A stretch of DNA of 64,000 nt from an uncultured Paracoccaceae bacterium. Its GTDB lineage: Bacteria > Pseudomonadota > Alphaproteobacteria > Rhodobacterales > Rhodobacteraceae. Both the position numbers and the translations under genes were made by a program. Shown in pieces: positions 18,919-27,545 of the stretch; position 1 is the first letter of the stretch; the number at the start of each line of letters is the position of its first letter. Where the stretch lies: contig CALFSV010000118.1 of the NCBI GenBank assembly GCA_937916485.1, positions 1 through 64,000 on the forward strand, in the 5' to 3' direction. A model generated the notes under the pieces. That model saw only the letters and a list, made by a program, of their open reading frames with translations. It had not been told where the DNA came from and searched no databases.

Positions 18919-20105
18919 TCGAAAGCTGGCGTTGGTACGGCGAGTTCGACAAGATCACCCTGCCCGAGGTCGCCCAGACCGGGGCCACCGGCATTGTCAC
19001 CGCCCTGCATGACATCCCCTATGGCGAGGTCTGGTCGCGCGAGGCGATCGGAACGCGCCAAGCGCAGGTGCGCGGGGCTGGCTTTGACTGGGTGGTGGTG
19101 GAAAGCTTGCCGATCCACGAACGGATCAAGCGGGGCGAGGGCGATCTGTCGACGCTGTTTGCCAACTACCGGCAATCGCTGGCCAATCTGGCTGCCGAAG
19201 GGGTCGACCGTGTCTGCTACAACTTCATGCCGCTTCTGGACTGGACGCGCACCGACCTGACCGCGCCGGTTGCACGCGGCGGGCAATGCCTGCGCTTCTC
19301 GGCCCCACGGATGGCGGCGTTTGAAATCCACATGCTGGGTCGCGAAGGGGCCGAAGAGGACTACTTGCCCGAGGTGCGGGCCAAGGCGGCCATCTGGTTT
19401 CAGCAGGCCAGCGAGGCCGACCGCGACGCCCTTTTGGCCTCGATCATGGCGGGATTGCCGGGGGCGTTTGACCGCTACAGCGTGGCAGGGCTGCGCACCG
19501 CGCTGGCGGGCTACGAGGGGATCGGCCGGGAAGAGCTGCGGGCCAACTACAAGCGGTTCCTGCAAGAGGTGATCCCTACAGCACAAGAGCTGGGCGTGCG
19601 GATGTGCGTCCACCCTGATGATCCGCCCCGTGACATACTGGGTCTGCCACGTATCGTGTCCACGGGCGAAGACCTTGCTTGGGTTCTGAACGCGGTGGAC
19701 GCGCCTGCCAACGGCATCACCCTGTGTTCGGGATCGCTGGGCGCGCATCCGGACAACGATGTCCCTGCCATCGCCCGGTCGGTCGCCCCCCGCATCCACT
19801 TTGCCCACCTGAGAAACGTCGCCAAAGAGGCTGATGGCAGCTTTGAAGAGGCGGCGCATCTGGAGGGCGATACCGATATGGTCGCCCTGATCGCGGTTCT
19901 GCTTGAGGAAGAAGGCCGCAGGCGTGCCGAAGGGCGGGCCGACGACGCCATCCCCTTCCGCCCCGATCACGGCCATGACCTGTTGTCGGACATCGGGCGC
20001 GACCTGATCCCCGGCTATCCCATGATCGGGCGACTGCGTGGCCTGGCCGAATTGCGCGGCGTGATCGCCGGCCTTGGCCACAGGCAGGGGACGCACCCCG
20101 CTTAA
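18915..20105 (+). CDS. uxuA: D-mannonate dehydratase
   Basis: 396-residue TIM-barrel dehydratase that converts D-mannonate to KDG. Conserved pieces include WRWYGEFDKITL at the start, CYNFMPLLDWTRTDL near 102, the metal-site MCVHPDDPPRDILGLPRI near 231, NGITLCSGSLG near 272 and RIHFAHLRNV near 295. The ATGA overlap with uxuB fixes the start at 18915. It ends the five-gene uronate operon; KDG goes to the kinase encoded at 2872-3774. Confidence 0.93.
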   Translation: MIESWRWYGEFDKITLPEVAQTGATGIVTALHDIPYGEVWSREAIGTRQAQVRGAGFDWVVVESLPIHERIKRGEGDLSTLFANYRQSLANLAAEGVDRVCYNFMPLLDWTRTDLTAPVARGGQCLRFSAPRMAAFEIHMLGREGAEEDYLPEVRAKAAIWFQQASEADRDALLASIMAGLPGAFDRYSVAGLRTALAGYEGIGREELRANYKRFLQEVIPTAQELGVRMCVHPDDPPRDILGLPRIVSTGEDLAWVLNAVDAPANGITLCSGSLGAHPDNDVPAIARSVAPRIHFAHLRNVAKEADGSFEEAAHLEGDTDMVALIAVLLEEEGRRRAEGRADDAIPFRPDHGHDLLSDIGRDLIPGYPMIGRLRGLAELRGVIAGLGHRQGTHPA

Positions 20106-20219
20106 CCTTGCGCTTGACCTTGGGCCTTGGCGGGCAAATACTCCGCTCTGCGACGGTTCGCCGCTGTCGCAATGACCTGCGCACTTTGGGAGAGGGGGCG
20201 CGGGCTAAGGGAGGAAAAT

Positions 20220-21287
20220 ATGCTGACCCAATGGTTTGCCGCCGAGAGCGAATACCTGATCGTCGCAGGCATCGGCCTGTTTGGCGGCGTACTTCTGGGC
20301 CTTTCCGCCCGGTTGGGCCGTTTCTGCACGATGGGCGCGATCGAGGACTGGCTTTACGGCCTTGACGACCTGCGGCTTCGCATGTGGGGGATTGCCATCG
20401 GTGTGGCCATCCTTGGCACCTTTGGGCTGATCGCGACGGGTCAGCTGGACCCTGCCCAGACCGTCTACCTGTCGCTGGCATGGTCGCCTCTGGCCAGCGT
20501 TCTGGGTGGCCTTGTCTTTGGCTATGGCATGGCGATGGCTGGGAATTGCGGGTTCGGCGCGCTTGCCCGTCTTGGCGGTGGCGATTTGCGTAGCTTCGTC
20601 ATCGTGCTGGTCATGGGGATCGCGGCCCTGGCCACGATTTCGGGGCCGCTCGCCTATCTGCGGGTTCTGGCCTTTCCGACCCGACCGGCCGAAGGGGCGC
20701 TGCCTGGTATTGCCCAGTCTCTGGGGGCGTGGACCGGGCAATCGGTGACGATGATCGGGCTGGCCATCGGCGCCCTTGTCATCCTGGTGGCTTTGTCCTC
20801 GGCCCGGTTCCGGGCTGCCCCGGCGATGATCTTCTGGGGCGCCCTGCCGGGCCTTGCGGTGGTATCGGCCTGGTGGGGGACGCAGTGGATGGCCTCGACC
20901 GGGTTCGAAGGGACGCCGGTTGTGGCCCATACCTTTGCCGCCCCGCTGGGCGAAGCGATCATGTACAGCATGACGGCGTCCGGGCGCAGCCTGTCGTTTG
21001 GGGTGGGGTCCGTCGTCGGGGTCTGGATCGGCGCCTTTGCGGGCAGCTTGATCAAGGGCCATTTCCGTTGGGAGGCCTGCGAAGACCCAAGGGAATTGCG
21101 CCGCCAGATCCTTGGGGCCGCCCTCATGGGGGTTGGTGCCGTAGTGGCCATCGGGTGCAGCATCGGGCAGGGGCTGTCGGCCTTTTCGGTGTTGGCATGG
21201 TCGGCCCCCGTCACTGTGCTTGCCATCATTGCGGGGGCGGCACTGGGCCTGCGCCAATTGATCGAGGGCTTTGCCCCGGCCGAATAG
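20220..21287 (+). CDS. YeeE/YedE-family thiosulfate (sulfur) transporter
   Basis: 355-residue integral membrane protein with many hydrophobic segments. The three cysteines that relay thiosulfate in this family are in place: GRFC (Cys36), GNCGFG (Cys110) and IGCSIGQG (Cys313). It should bring thiosulfate or another sulfur ion into the cytoplasm. It lies beside the sox region and 71 bases before the metallo-beta-lactamase gene, so it may correspond to SoxT of other sox clusters. The ATG at 20220 follows GGGAGGAAAAT; the frame is open upstream to 20127 but that part lacks membrane character. No SoxR-type operator is visible before it. Confidence 0.85.
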   Translation: MLTQWFAAESEYLIVAGIGLFGGVLLGLSARLGRFCTMGAIEDWLYGLDDLRLRMWGIAIGVAILGTFGLIATGQLDPAQTVYLSLAWSPLASVLGGLVFGYGMAMAGNCGFGALARLGGGDLRSFVIVLVMGIAALATISGPLAYLRVLAFPTRPAEGALPGIAQSLGAWTGQSVTMIGLAIGALVILVALSSARFRAAPAMIFWGALPGLAVVSAWWGTQWMASTGFEGTPVVAHTFAAPLGEAIMYSMTASGRSLSFGVGSVVGVWIGAFAGSLIKGHFRWEACEDPRELRRQILGAALMGVGAVVAIGCSIGQGLSAFSVLAWSAPVTVLAIIAGAALGLRQLIEGFAPAE

Positions 21288-21324
21288 GCATCGGTTTTTG
21301 CTTTCCTTGCCCGGGGCATCCTAT

Positions 21325-21344
21325 ATATTCATTTTGATGAATAT
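21325..21344. promoter_or_regulatory. SoxR/SqrR-type operator before the metallo-beta-lactamase gene
   Basis: ATATTCAT and ATGAATAT form a perfect 8-bp inverted repeat around TTTG, 14 bases before the start of the gene at 21359. The core ATTC-N8-GAAT (21327-21342) is the pattern reported for SqrR-type ArsR repressors and recurs at the sox promoters in this window. It is an AT-rich island in very GC-rich DNA and may also overlap the promoter. Confidence 0.7.
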
Positions 21345-21358
21345 GGGAGGAGACCTCG

Positions 21359-22279
21359 ATGCGGATCACACGTAGAACCCTGATGCAGGGTGGCACTGCG
21401 GCGGTCATGGGCGGGATTGTCCCGCGCTGGGCCTTTGCCCAGACCTCGCTGACCATTGGGGCCGCCACGATCGACACTGTCAGCGACGGTGGGCTGGTCC
21501 TTCCGACCGGCATGATCCTGTCGGATGTCCCTGTGGATGAGGCGCATAGGATCCTTGCCGATTACGGCCTCGACGGTGACACCCTGACGCCTGAATGCAA
21601 CCTGACCCTGCTGCGTCAAGGGGACCGGGTTGTCCTGTTCGACGCAGGGTCAGGCACCGAATTCATGCCTTCGGCCGGAAAGCTGCCCGATGCCATGGCC
21701 GCACTTGGCGTCGGGTATGAGGACATTACCGACGTCGTCTTTACCCATGCCCATCCCGACCACCTGTGGGGCCTGCTTGACGACTTTGCCGACATTGCCT
21801 TTCCCAACGCTGCTTTCCATATCGGCCGGGCGGAGTGGGACTACTGGACCGATCCCGACACCGTTTCCACGATCAACGAGGAACGGGTTGTCTTTGCCGT
21901 CGGTGCGCAAAACCGGCTTGGGTTGCTGGTTGACCAGATCAACCTGATCGAGGACGGGCAAGAGGTGCTACCGGGCGTTGGGGCGCGGCTGACCGCGGGT
22001 CACACGCCGGGGCACATGTCCTACATCATCGGTGAGGACAGCGACGCCGTGATGGTGCTGGGCGATTGCATTGCCAACCACCACCTGGCCTTTGCAAGAC
22101 CGGCCTGGCACTCAGGATCGGATCAGGATCAGGACATGGGGGCGCAAACCCGCGCCGGGCTGATCGCGGATCTGGCAAGCAGCCAGATGCCGGTGATCGG
22201 CTTCCACCTACCAGGCGGCGGGATTGGCCATGTTGAGACGGCAGGTGAAGGGTTCGTGTTCCGGCCAGCCATGGGCTGA
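21359..22279 (+). CDS. Tat-exported metallo-beta-lactamase-fold hydrolase, SoxH-like
   Basis: 306-residue protein. The N-terminus RITRRTLMQGG followed by a weakly hydrophobic stretch ending near AFAQ looks like a twin-arginine signal, so it should act in the periplasm after folding with its metals. The zinc-binding motif FTHAHPDHLWG is near residue 127; further ligands are expected at TAGHTPGHMS near 217 and VLGDC near 233. A related metallohydrolase, SoxH, occurs at the end of Paracoccus sox clusters; its substrate is not established. A SoxR-type palindrome sits directly upstream. Its 3' end is part of a local repeat. Confidence 0.82.
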   Translation: MRITRRTLMQGGTAAVMGGIVPRWAFAQTSLTIGAATIDTVSDGGLVLPTGMILSDVPVDEAHRILADYGLDGDTLTPECNLTLLRQGDRVVLFDAGSGTEFMPSAGKLPDAMAALGVGYEDITDVVFTHAHPDHLWGLLDDFADIAFPNAAFHIGRAEWDYWTDPDTVSTINEERVVFAVGAQNRLGLLVDQINLIEDGQEVLPGVGARLTAGHTPGHMSYIIGEDSDAVMVLGDCIANHHLAFARPAWHSGSDQDQDMGAQTRAGLIADLASSQMPVIGFHLPGGGIGHVETAGEGFVFRPAMG

Positions 22280-22360
22280 CCGGACACCGTTTGCCTTCGG
22301 GCCGGCCATGGGCTGACCGCCCACCTTTTACGTTCTGGCCGGCGACGGGCTGGCCAGAAC
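22263..22360 (+). repeat. Three degenerate tandem copies of a ~37-bp unit, ending in a perfect inverted repeat
   Basis: Copy 1 starts at 22263 and includes the gene's last codons and stop; GGCC(A/G)GCCATGGGCTGACCG recurs at 22300 with one mismatch in 20, and a weaker third copy begins at 22338. The third copy contains GTTCTGGCC (22332-22340) and GGCCAGAAC (22352-22360), a 9-bp stem with an 11-base loop lying between convergent genes. It may work as a bidirectional terminator, though no T-run follows. Confidence 0.65.
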
Positions 22361-22368
22361 CGTTGCGC

Positions 22369-23607
22369 CTACTGGGCCGCCATCGGCAGCCGGGCCAGCT
22401 GACATTGGGCCCAAAGCGTCCGCAAGGCCCCGACAAGGTGATCGATGTCGGCCTGGCTATGGACCGGCGAAGGCGTGATCCGCAGCCTTTCAGTCCCTTT
22501 GGGAACGGTAGGATAGTTGATCGGCTGGATGTAGATCCCGTAGTCCTGCATCAGCACATCGGCGATATACTTGCACTTGACCGGATCGCCGACGATCACC
22601 GGGATGATGTGGCTGTCGTTGTTCAGATGGGGGATCCCGATCTCGTCCAGGCGGGCGCGAACTTCGGCCACGCGGGCCTTTTGGGCCGCCCGCTCGTCCT
22701 GGCTATGCTTGAGGTGGCGGATCGAGGCCCGGGCACCGGCGGCAACAGCCGGGGGCAGGGCGGTGGTGAAGATCAGCCCGCTCGAGAAGGACCGGACGAA
22801 ATCACACAGCGCGGCACTGGCGGTGATGTAGCCGCCCATGACGCCAAAGGCCTTGCCCAGCGTCCCTTCGATCACGTCGATCCGATGGGCCAGACCGTCG
22901 CGTTCGCTGATGCCGCCGCCGCGCTGGCCGTAGAGGCCGACGGCGTGGACCTCGTCCAGGTAGGTCAGGGCGTTGTAACGCTCGGCCAGGTCACAGATGC
23001 CTTCGATGGGGGCGATATCGCCGTCCATCGAATAGACGCTTTCAAAGGCAATCAGCTTGGGCCGGTCTAGCGGCTGGGCGGCCAACTTGGCCTCGAGGTC
23101 GGCGAGGTCGTTGTGCTTCCATATCTGACGCTCGGCCCGGGAATGGCGGATGCCTTCGATCATGCTGGCGTGGTTCAGGGCGTCCGACAGGACCAGACAA
23201 TCGGGGATACGGGCGGCAAGGGTGCCAAGGCTGGCCCAGTTGGAGACATAGCCCGAAGTGAACAAAAGGGCGGCCTCCTTGCCATGCAGGTCGGCCAGCT
23301 CCTGTTCCAGCAGCACATGCTGATGCGTGGTGCCCGAGATATTGCGTGTCCCACCCGCGCCTGCGCCGACGGTATCAAGGGCCTCGTGCATCGCGGCGAG
23401 CACTGCGGGGTGCTGGCCCATGCCAAGGTAGTCGTTGGAACACCAGACCGTCACCTCGCTTTGGCCATCGCCGTTGTGGGCAGTGGCCCGGGGGAACGCC
23501 CCCCGGTGCCTCTCAAGATCGGCAAAGACGCGGTAATCTCCGTCGTCTCGCAGCCGGTCCAGTTGGGCCTGAAACAGACCATCGTAGTTCACACTCAAAT
23601 CAGCCAC
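22369..23607 (-). CDS. hemA: 5-aminolevulinate synthase
   Basis: 412-residue PLP enzyme of the alpha-oxoamine synthase family; condenses glycine and succinyl-CoA to 5-aminolevulinate, the alphaproteobacterial entry to heme. Seen: [14 protein letters not shown] near 55, [17 protein letters not shown] near 82, and the PLP-lysine region [14 protein letters not shown] near 245. The GTG at 23607 is chosen because AGGAGG lies six bases upstream; a TTG three bases earlier is too close. The start overlaps the DUF302 gene by eight bases, which places hemA at the end of the sox transcript. It could be an additional copy supplying heme for Sox cytochromes, or the sole copy. Confidence 0.92.
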   Translation of the reverse strand: MADLSVNYDGLFQAQLDRLRDDGDYRVFADLERHRGAFPRATAHNGDGQSEVTVWCSNDYLGMGQHPAVLAAMHEALDTVGAGAGGTRNISGTTHQHVLLEQELADLHGKEAALLFTSGYVSNWASLGTLAARIPDCLVLSDALNHASMIEGIRHSRAERQIWKHNDLADLEAKLAAQPLDRPKLIAFESVYSMDGDIAPIEGICDLAERYNALTYLDEVHAVGLYGQRGGGISERDGLAHRIDVIEGTLGKAFGVMGGYITASAALCDFVRSFSSGLIFTTALPPAVAAGARASIRHLKHSQDERAAQKARVAEVRARLDEIGIPHLNNDSHIIPVIVGDPVKCKYIADVLMQDYGIYIQPINYPTVPKGTERLRITPSPVHSQADIDHLVGALRTLWAQCQLARLPMAAQ

Positions 23608-24040
23608 CAACCGCCTCCTGCAAGATGTCCTCCAGCAGCGACTGGACGGCCTGCATGGCCCCCTCAGGATAGCTGCGATAACCGACCATCACCTCGCCGT
23701 CCCGGTCCGCCACGAAAATGGCGTAGGGGCAATGAGCGATGTTCATGGGATCGGCCTCCATCACTTCGCGCGACAGGCTGGCCGAACAGAACAAAAAGAT
23801 GTCGGCCGCGTCAAAGATGACAATGTCGCTGCCGACGTCCGCGCTGGTTCGGTTCAGCATCTCACCGGTGTGGCTGACATAGTCGATGACCAGGCCGCGC
23901 CCGATGATGGCACTTTCCACCGCAAAGGTGGCATCCTCGAACGAGCCATCGAAAGCATGGGTGATCGCCTCTTGGGCGGTTGCGGACGTCGCGGTTGCGG
24001 CAGCCAGAAATGCGGCTGCAATCAGGGTTGGTCTCATCAT
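23600..24040 (-). CDS. Periplasmic DUF302 protein
   Basis: 146-residue protein with a Sec signal peptide (cleavage likely after TSATA, about residue 22) followed by a DUF302 domain: a mixed alpha/beta unit with [15 protein letters not shown], the [20 protein letters not shown] segment and [14 protein letters not shown]. Two cysteines, near 82 and 103, could bind a cofactor or each other. Function unknown; DUF302 proteins recur near sulfur and redox genes. It starts with two successive ATG codons after GGGAAGAG; the first is used here. It overlaps hemA and lies 278 bases after soxF. Confidence 0.78.
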   Translation of the reverse strand: MMRPTLIAAAFLAAATATSATAQEAITHAFDGSFEDATFAVESAIIGRGLVIDYVSHTGEMLNRTSADVGSDIVIFDAADIFLFCSASLSREVMEADPMNIAHCPYAIFVADRDGEVMVGYRSYPEGAMQAVQSLLEDILQEAVGG

Positions 24041-24318
24041 TGGTCTCTTCCCTTTGTCTGCGCCGGACTGGCGCTGTGTCAGAGGCCGGAGCCACGGGTC
24101 CGGCCCTCAAACTTAAGGCCGGACGAAGTGTCCTGGCGCAACATGTGCCGCCCGGAGTTGAATGCGACAGCGCGAATTTGCGCGCCTTCGCAGGACTCTT
24201 GTAAGCAACTTGCTACATTTGCGGACAGGTCTCGTATTCCGGCCAACTAACTTGGCAGTATAGTTGCACCATTGGGATTAGGCCTTGATCCAGATCAGGC
24301 CTGGTCCCAACCGTTACC

Positions 24319-25587
24319 TTAGCCAAACATGTCCGACGTGATGCCGTCATACCAACCGATCGATTCTTGATAGGTGGCTGCACGGACGTCGGCGCTTTCG
24401 CCGGTTTCGCTGATAAATCCGTCGACCTTTGCGATCTTTTCCTCAGTCGCCTCATAGGTGGCACCGACCTTGACACCATCATCGGTGTCAATCAGCGACC
24501 AGCAGGTGTTGGCAAACCGGGCCGGGAACACGGTAGAGCCAGTCAAAGCACCGCGAACGGCGTTGGCACAGACCTTCGCCTGCGAGTTGGCCGAGAAGCC
24601 GGACTTGGGCATGTCTCCCTGCGCCGAGGCGTCGCCAAGGATGTGAATGTTGGGATCAATCCGGGATGACATGTCGGCGGCGTGGACCGGGGCCCAGTTG
24701 CCTTCGGTCACACCGGCTAGCTCCGCGATCCGCCCGGCTTTCATGGCTGGAATGACGTTGCAGACATCGACTTTGGTCACTTCGCCATCAATGCTGAGGG
24801 TCATCGCGGCAGGGTCAACGGAAACGTTTCCACCACCAAAGTCCGATCCGATCCATTCGATCATACCGCCGTAGTGCTTGGCCCAACCCTCCTCGAAGAG
24901 GCCCTGCTTCGAGAACTTGTCCTTCGGGTCGGCGACAAGGATCTTGGCGGTTGGGTTTATCTCTCGGAGCGTATGGGCGACCATCGAAACCCGCTCATAG
25001 GGGCCGGGGGGACACCGGTAGGGATTGGGCGGGGCCACCATCGCAAAGGTTCCACCCTGTGGCATTGCAAGGATCTGGGCACGCAGCAATTCGGTCTGCG
25101 AACCAGCCTTGTAGGCATGTGGCATGGCGTTTTGGGCAGACAAGTCCCAGCCTTCGACGGCGCCGTCGACAAAGTCGATGCCGGGCGACAGGATCAGGCG
25201 ATCATAGCCTACGGAACCGCCACCTGCGAGGGCGACAGTCTTGGCATCGCGGTCGACACCGACAGCCCAATCGTGGACCACGTTGATCCCATACTCGGAA
25301 GCCAGGCCACCATAGCTGTGACCAAGTGACGACATTTCACGGAAGCCGCCAAGGTATAGGTTCGAGAAGAAGCAAGTATAGTAACTGCGGCTTGGTTCGA
25401 TCAGGGTAACGTCGATCTCGCCGGCGCTGTCTTTGGCGATGTAGCGGGCGGCTGTAGCGCCGCCCGCGCCGCCGCCGACAACGACGACACGAGGCCTGCC
25501 GTGGCCTGCCGCCATCACCATCGGCGCTGCAAGGGCTGCAGCTGTCGCCGTGGCGGTTCCGAGGAACGTTCTTCTATTAAATGACAT
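24319..25587 (-). CDS. soxF: SoxF, flavocytochrome c sulfide dehydrogenase flavoprotein-like
   Basis: 422-residue FAD protein exported by a Tat signal (FNRRTFLGTATATAA, cleaved near residue 27). The dinucleotide motif VVVGGGAGGATAA follows; further on are YDRLILSPGIDF near 128, the CPPGPYERVSM segment near 217 with one of the redox cysteines, and the FAD-binding HILGDAS near 321. With the c-type cytochrome SoxE it resembles sulfide:cytochrome c oxidoreductase; in Paracoccus SoxF raises thiosulfate oxidation and is proposed to reactivate SoxYZ. A leaky hairpin (AGGCCT near 24283-24304) follows the stop. Confidence 0.9.
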   Translation of the reverse strand: MSFNRRTFLGTATATAAALAAPMVMAAGHGRPRVVVVGGGAGGATAARYIAKDSAGEIDVTLIEPSRSYYTCFFSNLYLGGFREMSSLGHSYGGLASEYGINVVHDWAVGVDRDAKTVALAGGGSVGYDRLILSPGIDFVDGAVEGWDLSAQNAMPHAYKAGSQTELLRAQILAMPQGGTFAMVAPPNPYRCPPGPYERVSMVAHTLREINPTAKILVADPKDKFSKQGLFEEGWAKHYGGMIEWIGSDFGGGNVSVDPAAMTLSIDGEVTKVDVCNVIPAMKAGRIAELAGVTEGNWAPVHAADMSSRIDPNIHILGDASAQGDMPKSGFSANSQAKVCANAVRGALTGSTVFPARFANTCWSLIDTDDGVKVGATYEATEEKIAKVDGFISETGESADVRAATYQESIGWYDGITSDMFG

Positions 25588-25609
25588 GGTATCCTCCCGT
25601 TATTTTTTC

Positions 25610-26311
25610 TTAGTCTACGTCTTGAAAGAACGCGGCCAGGGCCGCGATCTCCTCGTCAGACAGCCGGCTGGCCATCATTTGCATGACCGGGTGGGGGCGG
25701 ATCCCCTCTTTGTAGGCATGCATCGCGATGACGAAATCCTCCGTTGGCCATCGCGTGATTGAGGGTATGCCCGAGGCTTCTCCATTGGCCTGGTGGCATG
25801 AGGTGCATTCGCCGGAAAGGTATTCTCCATAAGCAGGGTCTCCGACGATGGCGAGAACTTCCGGAGCGACAGAATGGTCCATCGCTGCTGACGTCGGCGC
25901 GGCTTCTGGAATGTCGGCTGGACTGTCGGAATAAATCCGGAGGTATGCGAGCAGGTTGTCCCTGTCAGCCTGATTGGCAAGGCCACGATAGCTCATCCTG
26001 GTGCGGCTGATCAGGCTGCGGGGGTCCTTCAGGAATTGGTCAAGGGTTTCATGGTTCCAGACCATCCCCCCTGCGGCCGCCCGTTGCAAGGCGTCGGAGT
26101 AGCGGTAACCTTCGACCTGACCGGCAGGGCGGTCAAACACACCGTTCAGATGCGGGCCGACGCGATTGACCGCGCCTTCCCCAATTTGGTGGCAACCAGA
26201 GCACTGACGATACACTTCTGCGCCAAGTTCTGGATCCCCGCCTTGATCAGCGGCGGCCATACCGGCCGCCGCCAACAAAAAAAGAGACATCATCAGTTCA
26301 GAAGCGCGCAT
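25610..26311 (-). CDS. soxE: SoxE, diheme c-type cytochrome
   Basis: 233-residue periplasmic cytochrome with a Sec signal (residues 1-21) and two CxxCH sites, CSGCH at 37-41 and CTSCH at 169-173, each followed by a class-I-like fold with Met ligands (SRTRMSYRG and HPVMQMM). It should take electrons from SoxF. The ATG at 26311 follows GGAGGCTAGG; a TTG at 26323 is disfavoured. The start is one base past the soxD stop, and soxF begins 22 bases downstream. Confidence 0.9.
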   Translation of the reverse strand: MRASELMMSLFLLAAAGMAAADQGGDPELGAEVYRQCSGCHQIGEGAVNRVGPHLNGVFDRPAGQVEGYRYSDALQRAAAGGMVWNHETLDQFLKDPRSLISRTRMSYRGLANQADRDNLLAYLRIYSDSPADIPEAAPTSAAMDHSVAPEVLAIVGDPAYGEYLSGECTSCHQANGEASGIPSITRWPTEDFVIAMHAYKEGIRPHPVMQMMASRLSDEEIAALAAFFQDVD

Positions 26312-26312
26312 C

Positions 26313-27545
26313 CTAGCCTCCAAAGCTCTCCAGATAGGCGATCATGGCTGCGATGTCGGCCTCGTTGCTGATGCCCCGGAAGGACATCTTGGTGCCCGGC
26401 ATTGCCCCGCGAGGGTCTGCAAGGAAGGCGGCGAGCGACACTTCGGTCCAGACGGTGCCTGCGCTGGCTGCTTCGGCAAACCCGTTCGAGTAGCGGAAAC
26501 CGTCGACCGAGCCGATGACCCGACCAACCACACCGTTCAGATGTGGGCCAGAGCGGTTTGTTGCACCTTCGCCAACCTGGTGGCACGCCCGGCAAGCACG
26601 GAAGACGCCTTCGCCAGCTGCGACCAGTGCCGGATCGGGCACGGCGGCCTGTACTACCTCGGCAGCCGGTGCTTCGGCAGGCGCTTCTTCGGCGACGACG
26701 TCGGCGACGACTTCTGTGGTGGCCACTTCAGCCACGGCGGGTGTCGCGCTGGCGGTGTCCTCTTCGGTATCGGGCGTCACGTCGAGGACGCTGGCGTGCA
26801 TCGTGATCTCGACCGAGGCTTTGCAGCCTTCCATGCAAGGCTCTGTGCTGAACAGCGGCAGTTCTACATCGGCCCTATCGTCCATGAAGAAGTTGTCGGC
26901 GTTGGGCATTTCGACGTCGAGGAAGTTCTCGTTCGACAGTTCGAAATCGTCGCCAACGATGTCATTGACGTAAAGCAGGTAGGCGGTGATGGCGTAGATA
27001 TCGTCGGGTTCAAGCGACTGAGCATACCCAAAAGGCATCGCCCGGTTGATGTAGTCGTAGACCGTTGAAAGATATGGCCAATAGGACCCGATGGTCTTGA
27101 CCGGGTCTTCGCGGGTCAGGGTGTCACGACCACCGGCAAGAACCGGCCAGCGGCCGACAGCCTCGCCAAAGTCGCCGTGGCAGACGGCGCAGTTTTCGAC
27201 AAACACCTCTTCACCGGTCCAGACGTCACCGCTGCCAACGGGCAGGCCCAGCCCGTCGGGCCGCACGTCGATGTCCCATGCCGAGATTTCCTCGGGCAGG
27301 GCGGTCCGGCCCAGACCAAAGCCACCCGGACGGGCAGGGGCCATTTCTTCGGTTGCAGCCACGGCAACGACGACAGCCTCGGGTGCTGCCTCGGGCGTCT
27401 CCTGCGCGTCGGCAGATTGCACCATCGTCACGCGGGCAAAACCGGGGATGTCGGACACAAACTGATCCGCCAGAACATAGGCCATGGCCAGTACTGATGC
27501 CGTTCCGAGCCCGGCGGGGGCCATTATCTTAAGAAATCTCGACAT
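26313..27545 (-). CDS. soxD: SoxD, diheme cytochrome subunit of sulfane dehydrogenase
   Basis: 410-residue cytochrome partner of SoxC. An N-terminal membrane-type signal (residues 8-30) precedes two cytochrome c domains: CAVCH at 119-123 and CRACH at 318-322, the latter followed by a second Met-bearing class-I fold. Between them residues 256-302 form an Ala/Glu/Val-rich acidic linker. An extra cysteine pair (CMEGC, 237-241) precedes the linker. SoxCD removes six electrons from the SoxY-bound sulfane sulfur. The gene overlaps soxC by 17 bases. Confidence 0.92.
   Translation of the reverse strand: MSRFLKIMAPAGLGTASVLAMAYVLADQFVSDIPGFARVTMVQSADAQETPEAAPEAVVVAVAATEEMAPARPGGFGLGRTALPEEISAWDIDVRPDGLGLPVGSGDVWTGEEVFVENCAVCHGDFGEAVGRWPVLAGGRDTLTREDPVKTIGSYWPYLSTVYDYINRAMPFGYAQSLEPDDIYAITAYLLYVNDIVGDDFELSNENFLDVEMPNADNFFMDDRADVELPLFSTEPCMEGCKASVEITMHASVLDVTPDTEEDTASATPAVAEVATTEVVADVVAEEAPAEAPAAEVVQAAVPDPALVAAGEGVFRACRACHQVGEGATNRSGPHLNGVVGRVIGSVDGFRYSNGFAEAASAGTVWTEVSLAAFLADPRGAMPGTKMSFRGISNEADIAAMIAYLESFGG

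Noticed and set aside
20205..21257. 350-codon minus-strand frame opposite the YeeE-type transporter
   Set aside because: Composition is rich in Arg, Gln and Pro with no domain; the plus strand encodes a clear membrane transporter with its three cysteines.
24204..24214. AGCAA-C-TTGCT palindrome in the soxF-DUF302 gap
   Set aside because: Only 5-bp arms and no match to the ATTC-N8-GAAT operators; likely chance.
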